A program made the translations under genes and the position numbers. Shown piece after piece: positions 10,968 through 24,039 of a stretch of DNA of 64,000 bases. This stretch comes from Gongronella butleri (Eukaryota > Mucoromycota > Mucoromycetes > Mucorales > Cunninghamellaceae). Below the pieces are notes generated by a model. The model was not told where the DNA came from. It saw only the letters and a program-made list of their open reading frames with translations, and searched no databases. The stretch's first letter is position 1. Each line of letters opens with the position of its first letter. The DNA is taken from the NCBI GenBank assembly GCA_025201375.1, contig JAIWZP010000012.1, positions 186,001 through 250,000 on the forward strand, written 5' to 3'.

Positions 10968-12354
10968 CGAAAAGATCAATGAGCAAGGGATGACTCGAGA
11001 CATATTTGCTGTTTCTAGTCGTCTCACCTGACTTCAGGAAGCGTGCCATTGGCAGCTTGTTGATAAAAGGTGTTCAGACCCAAGAAACCCGTGCCCTTTT
11101 GCTTTTCAGGGCCAGCAGGCAAGTTGCGCCAGTACCTAATCAGAGCAAAACCCCAAGAAACCCCCTAATAAGCATCCGCCACACGCGTGTGCACTTTTTA
11201 TATTACGTGAACCAGGCCAATGGGTTGTCGTCAAAGTTGTCATTGTCCTGGTACACTATGGGGTAAAAAAAAAAAAAAGCACCATTGAGCATGGTGACAC
11301 ACAATTTCATGCCGAGTCATTTATGCCTACCCTGCCACGTGACATTGGCGCGCGTCAGAGCTTGAGGGTAAGTTTCCCAGTCGAGACCGGGCGTCTCGGT
11401 GTTGTCCTCGAGAGTGTAGCCGGTCTTGGGATCCTGGATGGTGCCGCTCATCCAGAAAACACGATTGGGGTTCCTATGGAGGCAGAGATTAGCACGAAAT
11501 GGCGCATTTTTGTCGTTTTTGGTGCGCAATGGCTTACGTTGACGCGGTGACGGATTGATGGTAGTTGTCCAAGATGGTGAAAGACTCGGCCAACGTGAAC
11601 TGCATGGGGATTTGGTCACGCGTCAAGTAACCCATCGACATTTTGCTGTTGCCGTCAGGCCAGTTGTTGTTCTTGCCGCCATTGATCGCCTTGTGGTTGG
11701 CGGTCTAGCAAAATACAAAGGTATCCATCAGTAAAATCCCTCAAATAAAGAAAAATAGCCCTCTTACCCAGCCATTGGATCCTCCAGGAGTGCAGCCGGC
11801 GCGATTGCCCTTGAAGTTGAAAGGCAAAAGATACGAAGTGCCATTTTTCTTATCAGGCGATGTGGAGCAAGGCTGGTACAACAAGTTGAGGCCGTTGTCT
11901 TGGATGCCAATGTCCTTGCTGGCGAAATTCTCGACGCCAGCCATGGTGCCATCTGAGAAAAACGAAAAAAAAAGATAAATGGACAAAATTGACAATGGTG
12001 TCATCAGGATAATGCAATTCACGCGGCTGTGCACCGCGTCGCGGTGTTATCTGCCACCCCCTTTTTTTTTTTTTGATTGGACTTACAATACATGTCGAAG
12101 CTGCGGTTTTCCTATGATGCAAAATCACGATCGCCATGAAATCAATGAATTCGATGACTATGACGCGCCCTTTTTCGCTTTGGGAGCCTTACCTGCATGA
12201 ACAAGATGACGTGCTTGATTTTTTCCAAGCCTGGAGCTTGAGTGCGCTTGTGATGATGATGATCATTGTGATGGTGCTTATGGCCGTGCTCTTTGCAAGA
12301 CGACACACCGGCAAAGGTCAACAGACCGGCAGCGGCAATGGCAAACAACTTCAT
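9610..12354 (-). CDS. Secreted phospholipase C-type phosphoesterase
   Basis: About ten short introns split a protein of roughly 600 residues that starts at the ATG at 12354. It begins with a clear signal peptide ('MKLFAIAAAGLLTFAGVSS') followed by a His-rich stretch with two HHHH-type clusters. The signature of the phosphoesterase family (Pfam PF04185, which includes bacterial-type phospholipase C and acid phosphatases) is seen as 'HVILFMQ' then 'ENRSFDMYY' then 'GTM', split by introns near 12190-12115 and 12090-11955. Later conserved blocks include 'VNAVMNSPLYKESVLLINYD', 'ESGGFSDHV', and 'GPRVPMTIISPF'. The C-terminal region beyond about 10140 is a separate beta-rich tail with 'GDL...GKYLSVHGNEV'-like strands. 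Likely substrates are phosphodiesters such as phospholipids, acting outside the cell; the exact substrate cannot be read from the sequence. Confidence 0.85.
10934..10965. repeat. 32-nt A homopolymer in an intron
   Basis: Uninterrupted A-run on the + strand, so a poly-T tract in the transcript sense of the phosphoesterase gene, close to a 3' splice site. Confidence 0.9.
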
Positions 12355-14973
12355 AATATAACGAATGGAAGTGGGGAAGGAGGGGTGAGAGATAAAAAAA
12401 AAAAAAGGGTTCTGGCGATGAAGCCAGGAACCCTTAGCATGCACCCTTATATACATCTCGGGCGGTGTGCTAATCCATATCCAGAGATACGACTACTTGC
12501 ATCAAATTGAGTTCAGGGTTACATTGGCTTTGTGTCGCGTCCCATTGAGCAGGTTCATGCTCTTTTTGTTTTTTTTTTGTTTCGCGTACACACACGAGTG
12601 CATCACGCGCCAGCTTAAGATCTTGTGTAATAGGCGGCCTGTGTAATAAGGTTTATCAAGATGAGCGCACGTTGATGTTCGTGTCAAGGACTGTACAAAA
12701 AAAATGGAACAAAAGGGCGTCGGAAGGCATTGTAAAAGGATCCGATTTGGGCATGGGCTCGGGGTCGCCATCCCATTGGCCGACCGCTGGGCGCGCCGCG
12801 GCATGGCGGCGGTGCCTTTATCTTACACGTGCCCTGAATCTTGCATTCTGCCCGGCATGCTCGCCTTGTTACACGGTTTTTCCATTTGTTGAAACAACGA
12901 TTTTAATTACGATTCAAATACGGCAAAATCGATCTTACCTTTTGTCCATTTAAATTTGGATTTTGGACATTGGAATTTGTCGAAAAGAGAAAAAAAAAAG
13001 AGTGGGGCAACCAGGCGACCGGAGAAAACGAGCCGGCGGTGTGGACCACTCGTCTTTCACTATTCTTGCCACAATTGATCACAAACTAGCCCTTTCAGGG
13101 GTCAACTTGGTCGTGGAAAAAAAAATAGAGAGCGTGTGTAAGTTTAAGGATAGCACCATTGAAGCTTGCAATTCCCGAGTTGCCAAGTGTGGCGCGTGTT
13201 TCCGGCACTGAGAGGCTCATCCGCGTTTTGACCTCCCTGTCTTTGCATGCGCGGATACTTTTAGCCAGGCCGTGTTCATCATTCTCATTGTGCGTGAAAT
13301 CACTCAAATTTCTCTTAGAGACGCCATGCCCTAGGGACGAGCATTTGATCGCTCTCGTGATTTTCAAAGGGAAAATCGCTTGTTCTCGACATCCTCCAAC
13401 TCAATCGGCTTGAAACTTTGCCGAGCGCACGGAAATGACTTATCTTTCAACACTGTCGTTTATTTGGGGCCACGCAGTGCCTAAAAAAAAGAAAGTTCCG
13501 GCTCAAATAAGCGAATTTTTCGCGTTTCTTACGTGTTACGTGTTTGTCGCGCTAGATACTCCTGTCAGACGAAATTCCATTGAAAAGAATTCATTACAAA
13601 ATGCATTATATTGCTTCAGATGAATCATAATGATGCCCAGAAAAGAGGTCAGCTAATATTTTCTTGGATTTTCTTAATTTGGCACCTTGCTTTCCATCAG
13701 CTTCAATATATCACGGTAAAATCACGCTCAGTCAACGCAGACGCGGTTCAACATCCTTTTGTCGCACCAGCACGCCTTGGATTGTCTTGCAAGTCGCTGA
13801 GAAACTCGTGTTTGAGGTTTTGCAGCATTAAAAGCGTACACAAGTGGTTCAAAGGAAGGGCCACGTCGATCTTTGGTTTTCACTGTGCTTCTGAGACAAG
13901 AGGTGCCGAATTGTCCAAATGGTAGAATTGATCATCGTCCAACTCAACTTTTTGTGGCGTTAGTCGTGAAAGAGACGTTTTTGGTGGAAATTCGCTAAAC
14001 GCCACGCTCCATTGTTAAGATCTTGCATCATCCCACTTTTTGTCCCACCTCCTTTTCTGCATAGAATCAATATCGAAACAAAAGAAACAAAACTTGAGTG
14101 CAAAACACGCACCGGTTACCTTGTTTTCTTGCCAAACATTTGAAAGCAACCCGTTTTGTAGCTTGTTTTTATTGTGTCTGCGCACACCTGTAGTCAACGT
14201 TCTTGCGGAGTCCCACAAACAAAGGAACAATGAAAAAAATAAGTGCCAAGTGTAGTGGCCTGTAAGATTTTTTTTTTTTTTTTTTCCAACGGGCTTTGCC
14301 AAATCTGTCAGAATGATACATGGTGTAATCAATTACCCCTGACAAGGAATCGCAAGAGCATGATCGCGGGATTCCGGGCGCTCGGGCTCCAAACGGGACC
14401 CTTGATCCCCCATCCGGCCGATTTCTTTTCCCATTTCTTGAACAGGTTATTTTTTTCTAGATTTTTTTTTATGACATCGATGGAGTCAAACTTAGATGGC
14501 GACACAGAGACAAAGGACAAGAGCAAGTTGAGGGACCTCGAGAGCCAGCCATTGACGATCCACAGCGCCATTAGGCGGAAATCATGGTTTTGATTGGCTA
14601 CGGCGGAGTTCGTATCTTTTGTGCGTCAATCAATGGCATTGCCATTTCTGCACGTGCATTAAGCAGTAACCAACAACAGGCGCGGACTGATTGTTTGAGG
14701 TTACACCACAAACAGATAATTAAATGACGGTTGCATGAACAAAGTGTGCTGATGGTCCCACGCGCGGTCTCCGATGGGGGCAATTGGAATGTGTTGCCAG
14801 TGTATCACGCCCCTCCCCCCGCGACGCCCCTCCTTAAATTTGCTTTTACCTTAATTTGGACTCTTTCACCACTTTTTTTGAACTTTCACTTCTTTGCTTT
14901 TTATTTTCTTTTTTTTCCTGCTCCCTCTTTCTCTCTTTTCCCCTTGGCATCCCTTCCCTCTCCCTTTTGTACG
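12355..14973. other. Gene-free interval between divergent genes
   Basis: About 2.6 kb between the divergent starts of the phosphoesterase and the Ccc1-like gene. Several frames near 100 codons exist (for example 13611-13925 and 14243-14593), but none shows a recognisable motif or splices convincingly. The ends should contain both promoters; the stretch 14860-14970 is pyrimidine rich directly before the Ccc1-like start. Confidence 0.4.
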
Positions 14974-16320
14974 ATGTATTCGCCTTTGAAGCAACGCAGC
15001 TCCAATGAAAAGAATCGATACAGCCAGGATCATCTGTTGTCGCCTGTTTCATCAGAGGAGGATTTGGAATTGGGCGCCCTGGACCAGCAACAAGCGCGCA
15101 TTCCTCACAGACACGATCTCAAGGGCATCAAGGAACACGTTGAGGAACACTTTGACCGGCCAGAGCTCGTCAAGGATTGTATTCTTGGTCTGGCGGATGG
15201 ATTGACCGTGCCGGTAAGCAAAAAAACGCGACAGAGAGCGGGTGGGCACCATGCACCTCAACGGGCTTAATGGGCGGAGATGCACAAGCCCAGGACGCCA
15301 CATGATCCTCTCAATGGCAATATAGGACGCATGACAAGGCACATTGATTGATGAATTCATTCTCCCTCTTCTTTTTTTTTTTTTCTCGCTTTCTCTCTCT
15401 AGTTTGCGCTTGCAGCAGGTCTCAGCAGCTTGGGTGACAATCGAATCGTTATCTTTGGCGGTCTGGCCGGTAAGTTGCGCGCGTGGGTGCCAAAAGACCA
15501 AAAAAAAAAAAACTTTATGCTGGATGATGCATGCTCACGTCCATTTAGAACTTGTATCAGGTGCTATTTCCATGGGATTGGGCGGCTATCTTGCAGCAAA
15601 GTCAGAGGCCGAGCATTATGAAACAGAGCGTGAACGTGAAGGTAAAACAAAAAACCCAAAAAAAGGAGAGTTGCGCGTTTTTGCTGATGATCACCTCTCG
15701 TTTTAAATAGCTCGCGAGGTGGAGTTGTATCCCGAGGAGGAGGAGGAGGAGATCATCGAATTGTTTGAGCCCTACGGCCTTGATCGCACATCCATGGAGC
15801 CCATGATGGTCAAGTTCCGCGAAAACACAGAAAAATTCGTCGATTTTATGATGCGATTTGAGCTCAATTTGGAACTGCCGGATCCCAATCGCAGTTGGGT
15901 AAGGGGGACACACGAGAAGAAAAAGAGGGGAAAGGGGACACACGAGAAAAAAAGGAAGAGGGGAAAGGGAGAATCGCGGTCTCACACGCGTGTATGTTTT
16001 CTTTTTTTTCTTTTTTTTTTACTCGGACGCAGATTTCGGCTTTGACGATTGGCACATCCTACTTGATTGGCGGCTTGATTCCACTGCTTCCTTACCTTTT
16101 TGTCAATGATACCAAGGACGGCTTGTTTATCTCTGTGCTGGTCACGTCCATCACGCTTTTTATCTTTGGCTACGTCAAGAGCATCTATCTGCGACCCAAG
16201 CAGGCACTGATGGGTGCACTGCAGACCCTAATCATCGGTGCCGTCGCTGCAGCCTGCAGCTATGGCATTGTCGCCATTGTCGATGCCAATTCTCCACAGG
16301 CCGAAGCCGCAGCCGCGTAA
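14974..16320 (+). CDS. CCC1: Ccc1-like vacuolar iron/manganese transporter (VIT1 family)
   Basis: Five exons; start ATG at 14974, first donor after 'VP' near 15213, second exon from about 15402, last exon from about 16033 to the TAA at 16318-16320. The product is about 300 residues. The N-terminal 75 residues are polar. Conserved VIT blocks follow: 'VKDCILGLADGLTVP', 'FALAAGLSSLG', 'VIFGGLAELVSGAISMGLGG' and 'YLAAKSEAEHYETERERE', with the first Asp/Gly-rich helix and the Met/Glu region used for metal passage in the family. A cytosolic Glu-rich loop (six Glu in a row) precedes three more membrane segments, giving the five expected. Known role: moves cytosolic Fe2+ and Mn2+ into the vacuole. 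The fourth intron contains a short direct duplication. Confidence 0.93.
15899..15972 (+). repeat. Direct duplication inside a Ccc1-like intron
   Basis: Two consecutive copies of a purine-rich unit of about 34 bp, each starting 'ggggacacacgagaa' and ending 'gaggggaaa'. The unit is repeated with small changes directly after the 5' splice site. Confidence 0.8.
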
Positions 16321-16689
16321 GCACGTACTATTTCTTGCCTCGTGTTCCTTTTTTTTTTTTGGCCGTGTACCTTTATATCCCCCCCACCATCGCCTCGTGT
16401 CGTCAATTCACGTCATCATGCTCTCCGACTTGTCCAATTTCCATTGCCGCCCATTCATACATTGCCGGATCAACGTATTTTGAGATCATGCCCCCTTTTT
16501 TTTTTGCAACTTTTGTACCATAATCCCATTTTCTCCCCACTCTCTCTCTCTCTCGCTCTCTCTCTTTCGCCTTTTGCACGCGAGCCCTGTACGCTCATAT
16601 GTGGCCAGGTACTTCTTGTCATCTCCAATTTACCTAATTAAATCACCAGTCATACTACAAATACACCATTTACTTTAAAAATACAGGAT
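16321..16689. other. Convergent 3' flanks
   Basis: Lies between the stop codons of the Ccc1-like gene and the D-amino-acid oxidase gene. It includes a CT microsatellite (about 16540-16568) and T-runs; no gene is seen. Confidence 0.5.
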
Positions 16690-18245
16690 TTAGAGTTTGC
16701 TGCGCTTGGGTAGCGCCTGTTCTAGCAGAGATACCGCGTGCTCCGCTGCACCCCAGCTACTCTGGAACCCAAATCCGCCGTGGCCATAGGCGTGCGTGAC
16801 GACAATTGCCTTGCCATTCGATCGAACTAAGAAAAACAGGAGAATGACCGCGGTGAGTCACGACAATTGGGGGGCAGGCAGCACAGCGCGGCGTACGGAA
16901 TTCCTCGTTTTCAATGCGGATGCCGCCCTGGCGCGTCGGTCGCCGCCCGACCGAGTGACGGAGCACTTTTAGAGGCCCATTCTTGGCCAGATCCGGGCAA
17001 AGGTCCTGTGTGCGCTCGAGAATTGCCTGGGCCGTAGCTTCATCTACTTGGTCATTGCTGTCAATGAATAAAGAAAGAATAAATCAGTGCCCTTTTCATA
17101 ACATCCGCCCAATGCTTCCAAAGAAGTGCTTTCCGTGATTTTGACGCGTTTTTTTCGAATGATACTCACAAATCATGCGGCTGCGCGGTGCCACCGAGGA
17201 TGATGGTGCCGTCGGCGCGTGGAATCACGTAAGTAAACGTCTTGCTGCCTGAGCAATAATATGTTTGAGAGGTGAGATGCTCTTTTTTTTTTTTGCCAAT
17301 TAAAAATGCATGGTCATACGAATGCATGTAATGGTGGGCTCAATGTGATCCGCCTTGACCAAGACCGTCTGCCCGCGCGTCGGGTACATGTTTTTGTCTT
17401 GCACTCCGCCGAGACTCAGTGCGCCAAGACCTGTGCAATTCATCACCGCGTCCACCGAGTCATCAAACACGTCCTGGATGCCATTGAGCGCCTGTTTTTT
17501 CAGCACCACACCCATGCTAAGCACCTGCTTCAGCATCCACGTCAAGTATTGCGGCGAATTGATCAGCACTATGGGATCCCAAGAAAACCAAACCGCAAAA
17601 AAATGAGCTTTTACAAGTTCATTTCAATGCCAATTCCTTTTTACCTGACGTGTACCGATGGCCAACCTTGAGATCGTCATAGGGGAATTCGTTGGAGGGA
17701 ATGAACGAGAACTGAGCGCGTAAAAAAAAAAAAAAGGGATCATTTTAGTTTGTTTTGTGCACATTTTGCGCCTTTGTGCTTTACATCTTCCACAATTTCC
17801 TTGAACCAAGGTTGCTTTGTCTCGGGCGTCGACTCGTCATAGTAATCCAGGGCAGGGGCGATCTTTACACCGGTTTCCTTGGACCGCGTGCGGGCAAAAA
17901 GAAGGAATTTGCGATAAGCCACGGTGTCATACCCTAGTCACGCAGAATACTGTTGTGTTAGCCAAGCACACGAGGTTTTAGCCACGTCAGGAGCTTACGC
18001 TGAAGAGTTGGGTTGTCGTTTGGAGCAAGGGAGCGCCAGTGTGCGCCTAAAATCCAAAAAGAGGCGTTTTAGCACGGAAACGGGCTAAAAAAGCTCTTTT
18101 TACCAGCAAAGGGCGACGTGTATTCTATGGACCTGTCGCCAGGAAACCACTTGGACACGATAGTCACCTTGTAGCCTTTTTCCAGCAAAAGGTATGCGTT
18201 GGTCAGACCAGTGACGCCGCAGCCAACAACCACTATATGCGTCAT
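16690..18245 (-). CDS. D-amino-acid oxidase, peroxisomal
   Basis: About eight exons encode roughly 345 residues from the ATG at 18245. The N-terminus has the dinucleotide-binding motif 'VVVGCGVTGLTNAYLLLEKG' (GxGxxG) for FAD. Further family blocks are 'AGAHWRSLA', 'YDTVAYRKF', the region 'VMNCTGLGALSLGG' and, near the C-terminus, 'GRRPTRQGGIRIE' and 'HAYGHGGFGFQSSWG', which hold the Arg that binds the substrate carboxylate and the second FAD-binding loop. The protein ends 'PKRSKL', a textbook type-1 peroxisomal targeting signal. Known reaction: oxidative deamination of D-amino acids to 2-oxo acids, ammonia and H2O2, which fits a peroxisomal site with catalase. Confidence 0.93.
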
Positions 18246-19462
18246 GAGAGCAAAGAAGAAGAAAAAAAGTGAAAGACGTCGGAATGGAGCTCAGTGAGAA
18301 GCTCTGTGTTTTAAATCATTGGCTTTGTGGTCCGCTGCCACGGAGGGATCATGCTTCCCCGTATGCAGCCACACGTTCTTTCACACTTTCCCACCATATA
18401 AAGAGCATGTCGCTTGCCTTATATACGCGCAAATCGCTTTATTTGTAGCAATTGCGATGAGAAGAAAAAAAAAAGGCCAAACATACTGTATCCATGTTTA
18501 GACTTTTAAATCGATTTTTGCCTTTTACTGTCTCATATCATATCATCGCATCTCTTGGCGCGGCATCATATGTATCATCGCATGGACGCCCCAAATTCAT
18601 GAAAAGTTTTTTTCCGAGAACACGGAGAATGTGTCATCTGCACTGATCTCATTTTTTTTTTTTTTTTGGTCATTTCGATGGATTTTGCTCATCGTCTGCA
18701 ATTCAACCTGCCACGGCCGAAGACGGGGCAATCGAACGAGTGCATCGCCTGGCGAGTACGCAGTACTGTATATGCAAACACACCCAAAATAAAACACTAA
18801 AAATGGTCTCAAAAATCACATTTAAAGTATTATTTGGCATTTCATCTTGCAATATGTCAAAGGAGCAATTGCAACCGAACAATGCTGCGCGCTACCACCT
18901 GCCTAATAAGGCAAGTCTGCACTTTTGGTTGCGCGGCGTCGTTCTGGTCAAAGACAGCTCTATCGCGAACAATCCCATGAAACAACATTTGATTTTACTA
19001 AAATGCAATTTTCCAGCTAATCTATGATATAATTTTTGCAATCCAAATCGCCAATTATGTCGTCGAAGGCCGTACTGTAATTTCACACCCAAGGAAAAAA
19101 AAAAAAGAAGAAAAGCACGTGTATCATAATGACATTCTGCTTTTTCTTTTTCGAAAAATCTATGATAGCAACACTGTGCGGTATCTATTCTCGATTTTGG
19201 ACAACTGCAGTATCATAGCCATACATTTTGCAGCTCTGCTTGACATGACTCAAGGATCGGCGTTTCGATTCCCTGGCTGGTGTAATTTCGCCATCATTGG
19301 ACTAACAGAGCCCTTGAAATACCCAAAACAGTCATTTTTTTTGTAATTTGTCCATTTTGTCGACAACAACACGTCAGATGGTCTTCCTGGACGCTTAAAA
19401 TGCAACGCAAAAATTTTCTAGTAAGATTCATAAATAACTTTTCGAAGGACAAAACATATCCG

Positions 19463-19544
19463 GTCACTGTGTCCGAGTGGTTAAGGAGTGTGACTAGAAA
19501 TCACATGGGCTCTGCCCGCATAGGTTCAAATCCTGTCGGTGACG
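19463..19544 (+). tRNA. tRNA-Ser (anticodon AGA)
   Basis: 82 nt. Acceptor stem gtcactg pairs with cggtgac (one G-T pair), followed by discriminator g. The anticodon stem tgtga/tcaca encloses the loop ctagaaa with AGA at 19496-19498. A long variable arm (gggctctgccc) is typical of serine tRNAs. The T-loop reads 'ggttcaaatcc'. No intron is present. A T-run follows at 19547-19554, a normal RNA polymerase III stop. Confidence 0.97.
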
Positions 19545-19580
19545 CATTTTTTTTGCTCTCTCGGAGAGCATTTTTTTTTG
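19545..19580 (+). terminator. RNA polymerase III terminator after tRNA-Ser
   Basis: Eight T residues at about 19547-19554 directly after the tRNA. A short hairpin (gctctctcggagagc) and a second T-run follow and may serve as a back-up stop. Confidence 0.8.
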
Positions 19581-22349
19581 TCTCGGTTTGGCATGGCCGA
19601 TGTATAGGCGAAGTACATCCCATAGCCATTTTTTGTCTGTTGTCATATTTTTTGCTATTATCATTCCTCCTTTTTTTTTTTTTTTTTTGCACCGCCAGAA
19701 AGCAACGATCATGTTACAAACCGTGATTCAATTTATAGTTTCCTAAATGGACACGACCAGGAGCAATGGTGCGTTTGTTCGAATCATGGAAGCAAAACAA
19801 TCCTGGACGATCCCAAGCCATTGGAGTCGCTTTTTTTTTTTTTTTTTTCTTTTTCGCGTACTTTGTTCCGTTGGAAAATTCTCTGCAAGATAAATTTGCC
19901 AAGAGTTTGAAAAAAAGAGGTGAATACCACAAGAACAGTCAAATTTCTGATAACATCTCTAGGACAGCCCACAATTGAGCTTGCCGACTGACCTGTAACC
20001 GATATGTTGGTTCGCTATTAAGACAACCTTCTACTGTAGTCATTTCGGCGGCAAGAAATGGCCAAGACTCACTTTGCAAACTTACAAAAACCAGAATTTA
20101 TAAACTTTTTTAAAGGAGTTCTCCGCGAGATGTCATTTGAATGACCCGAAAACTTGGAATCGTGATCCACCAAGTACAAATATATATACATGCAAATTTG
20201 GGATCATATAGACAAGATCCTCACGAGCAGTAACAGAAAAATGTTACTACACAAGTAAAAACCTTGCCACTCGCCATCCAGAAACCGCAGACCCTGGAAA
20301 CGCGTCTTGATGTGAAAGGGCGCGCCAGAAAATCGTATGGGACGCGGCTGACAGCTGTTCCAAAGCATTCGGGGCGCGCCACAGGCAAATCAAAATTTTG
20401 GCGAGTTTGAGCGCCCGAACAAAAATTGAAAAAATAGTTTCAAAGAATGGCACCAAGCTTTCACACAGGATGAAGCGCATGGCGAAAATAATAAAAAAGC
20501 CAAAAAAAGCGGGTTCCATTTGTTGGTTGACGAGCAATGAGCGCTTTTAGATTAAATTTCAACCGCGAATTGCACTGGAAAAACACGCTCATAGAATCGC
20601 GTCGACGCGTCAACTATCATGAGAGACGCCAGATGCATCTATTTGATGGAAACCAGGCGCGTCTAACTCGACGCGTGACGCGGTTTACCACGCGTCGAAA
20701 TATATATAGGATGATGGAACCGTGTCAAAAACACCCAAAAACCGCATTTTTTTCATTGATCACTGACATCCACGTGCGCAACGAGACACGCTCTTTCTGA
20801 TGAGTCTACTTTCAAGGCGCTGTGGCCAGTCCTCACTGAGTTAACCTTGAGATGAAAATTTGCGGCTTTTCGCGTTTTACGCGAAAGCTAATCAATGGAT
20901 CCTTGGGTTTTGTTGTATTTCTGTCTGTGAATGATAGGTGTTCACCATATGGATGAATGGCGCGGCGATCTGAGGACCTAAAATCGGCCCTTTGAAAATT
21001 GTCGACTGCACCCCTAGGCAAATCCGTGATTTTGAAAATCGTGATTTCTTCGCCATCCAGTGATCGCAATGCCGTAAAAATGGGCTCATTTGAATGACAA
21101 AGATTGATAGTTCTTGGGTCAAAGGGTAAAATCTGAAGTTAGCAACAGATTTCGCGACCCGCGATTAAAGGCAGTGCAAAACTCCTATTTGCGATTTCCT
21201 TGATAGCCAACTAATCAATCACCACTTTTATAAACCAGAACGCGTGCATTCTATCAGGTGCTTTTAACATATATAGCCAAAGTTGATGCAAATCGGCTCC
21301 AGATTGCCGGACAAATGCATAAAAACGTCAAAAATGGCCAATTTCATGATTAACGGCGTTGACATAATCCGATCTTTATCAAATATTACCAAAATTCTGC
21401 GTCTTGGACACAGATAGCACTGCAGCAAGTATGAGACATCAAAGTTAATTCTTAGCCGTAAAAAGGCGAGTTGACCCATAATTTTGACGCGAAAGACAAG
21501 AAGACACAGGTCAATTGAAGATGTCACAATCACTGACACTGTGCCTGTTCAATGCGTCCCGTGTGCAGCTTTTTAATAAGCCTATGTCGGCGCCAGTGCG
21601 CTGCCTACGTGAGAAGAAATCAAGAAAAAAGGTGCATTTGGCTGACTTTAGCTTTCAGCGGAGTGGAATCCGAGGCGCATGGACAAACAACTGTGGGTTG
21701 TTTCATCCGCGGGAATTTTTTACGAGTTTAATTGAGGGCTGGGGGGTGGGGAGGGGGGCGCAGCTTTCTTATGAAATGGGCAAGTTAAAATGGCTTCATG
21801 AGGAAATTGTCAAAGGATCGGCCTGGTGCATGAAAAATCACGCCATAATTTGAATGATCGGCACGCATGGTTTGCATTGCTGCATAAAACCAGTAAATGG
21901 GATCATGTAGGGCGCTCAGGAGTGAAAGGGGAGATGCGGCAATATTTTTTCTGTACAACACCAATGGTCTCGCCATAAAGCGCCGCAAACGCCAATGACC
22001 ACACGGCCGCCTCTCTCTCTTTTTTTTCTGTCTCTCTCCTTCAAAAAAAAAAAAAAAAAACCAGATGGATGGGTGTGAATTGGAGCCATGTTTGTCTTGC
22101 ATTGGCCATGGGTTGTTGTTGAACCTGCTTTGGAGGTCGCTTTGGCGGCCCATTGGGCGGAGTGAAACCCCAGAACAGGAAGCGTGCACGCTGTGATTGT
22201 CAATGGGTGGAAAGAAAGTGTCAATGGGCATGAGGAAAGAGCGTGGCATGGGTTTCATGTTCAACAGGCAGGGTTAAAAGGTAAAGAACTTCTTTTTACT
22301 TAATTTTTCATCTTCTTTTCACGCCAATTTCTCTATTGTACGATCCAAC

Positions 22350-23288
22350 ATGATACACGGCTGTTGCTCTCTCTTTGGCACGTTTTTTACGTTCGCGTCA
22401 TTCATCTTGCATCTGTTTATTATCATTGGACAGCTGTCCAACAGACCCTTTTTGAACATTTTGTCGTTTGCGAATCTCGTTGACAAGAGCACCAACCAGC
22501 AATACAACCTTGGCTTGTGGTAAATTGACGAAAAAGAAAAGCAACAAAAAAGCAGAACAAAAAAAAAAAAAAAACGTGCTGATGCCTCCTTTTTTTTTTA
22601 TTTTACGCGCAGGAATTATTGTAGTGCGCCCGCCAATGGGGCAGTCCAATCTTGTGCGCAGCCTGTGGCGGCGTACAATTGGTACAAGACGCCCGGGATC
22701 AGCACGGTGGTGCCGAATCCACCTTCTATGTCATCTGGGTTGTTCTTAGCCTTGTTCATTCTGCTTTTTGTCTGTTTGGGCCTCTCGTTCATTGTGTGGC
22801 TGGTCAGCATGCCTCTGACGTCGGTGCGCCACAGGGCCGTGGGCTGCTCGTTGTCGACCCTGATGATTATCTCGTTTTTGGCTGATTTGGCGGCGCTGAT
22901 TCTCGCGCTGTACTTGGTGCTCAGCACCATTGCCAATGTGACTGGCGCCAGCAGCAATTGGACGGGCTACGCGAGCAATTCGTTGTGGCTAACGATTGGC
23001 GCGGTGGTGGCGCTTCTTTTCGCATTCATGTCGTTTGGCTGCTCGTGCGCCGCGATCCGCAAAAAGCAAAGGAAGGGCAAGATCGATCCCAATTGGAAAG
23101 AAAGTGGCGCTGCTGTCGGCAGTGAGCAAAGTGCCCATGGTGCGCCCAGCAACTACGATATGAGCCAATCTGGCTATGCACTCGGGTCACCTCAGCATCA
23201 GCAGCAGCCGTCCAATTATCAGACGCCTATCATGTCGCACGGCAATGTCGAAAGTGGACGCACAGAAGTCCCCAACGCGACCGCATAA
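22350..23288 (+). CDS. Sur7/PalI-family four-TM plasma-membrane protein
   Basis: Two exons: ATG at 22350 to about 22519 (donor gtaaat), then from 22613 (acceptor acgcgcag). The junction is in phase and creates 'YNLGLWNYC', the claudin-like GLWxxC signature of the Sur7/PalI group (Pfam PF06687). About 280 residues. Membrane segment 1 lies in 'FASFILHLFIIIGQL', segments 2 and 3 at 'GLFLALFILLFVCLGLSFIV' and 'LADLAALILALYLVLSTI', and segment 4 at 'LWLTIGAVVALLFAFMSFGC'. A Gln/Ser-rich cytosolic tail follows. Known roles in the family: eisosome (Sur7) or pH-sensing complex (PalI/Rim9). Which of these applies cannot be told here. A polyadenylation-type aataaa lies near 23366. Confidence 0.85.
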
Positions 23289-24039
23289 TCTGTTAATGCG
23301 ATTCCTTTGTTTTTTCTTTTTTATCATTTCAGTTGATTTTACTTAATCTGTACGCGCTATATTTAATAAACTAGATTGTCATCCGCAAGACACTCGAAAA
23401 AAGGGCTCATTGGCTGAGGGGGAACCATTTGAGAAACAATCCCAAAAAAAAAGGGAAACACAAAGAGAAATACACGGAATTGAGCCTCCACGTGGCTTCG
23501 TTGGCGTCCTTCTGCTGCAGAGACAACACACACACAATGGGATGGGGACAAGCGAGAATAAAAAAAAAACATGGAAAAGAAGGGGTGGGGGGCCGAGTCA
23601 TTCATCCATCACGCCTTTTGGTGCGACTTGGAGGCAAGGCGAGCGCGTGGGCATGAATTGATTTGAATCTCCGTGTCGGCGCCAATCACATTGTGCCTCT
23701 TTTTCACCTGCAAACCGTCTTGGACACGAAAAAAAACAGAAGAATGACATCAAGGACCACACGAGACCTGCCTATTTTCTTTTAGGAAGCTTTATTTGCA
23801 TCATGAAAAAAAGGGGAAAAAAAGGGCGACTACGTACATCAATGCTTGACATGTGACCAAGGCACATCTCTTTTACGTGATTGTCAAAGAGTACAAGAGG
23901 GGTATCAATAGGGATGATGGGAGAAATCGATGTAAAAAGAAAAAAAGAGTGAGAGAGAGAGGGAAAAAAAGAAAAAAAAAGGATAGCTTTACACAATTCA
24001 GGCAAGGAAAAAAGGGGAGTGGGGGATGGGGAATCGTCG
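23289..24039. other. Convergent 3' flanks
   Basis: Between the stops of the Sur7-like gene and the cyclin gene. Contains an A/G-rich tract at 23925-23985. No gene is supported. Confidence 0.4.

Larger units (their letters stand above)
18246..22349. other. Gene-poor interval with one tRNA
   Basis: About 4 kb without a supported protein gene. A tRNA-Ser lies at 19463-19544. TACTGTA words occur around 18482, 18765 and 20030. At 20600-20700 there is a cluster of ACGCGT-type words. Frames over 90 codons here (for example 18740-19027 and 21515-21853) show no recognisable motif. Confidence 0.4.

Noticed and set aside
13611..14593. Frames of about 100 codons in the interval before the Ccc1-like gene
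   Set aside because: No motif, no supporting splice partners, and codon use unlike the real genes.
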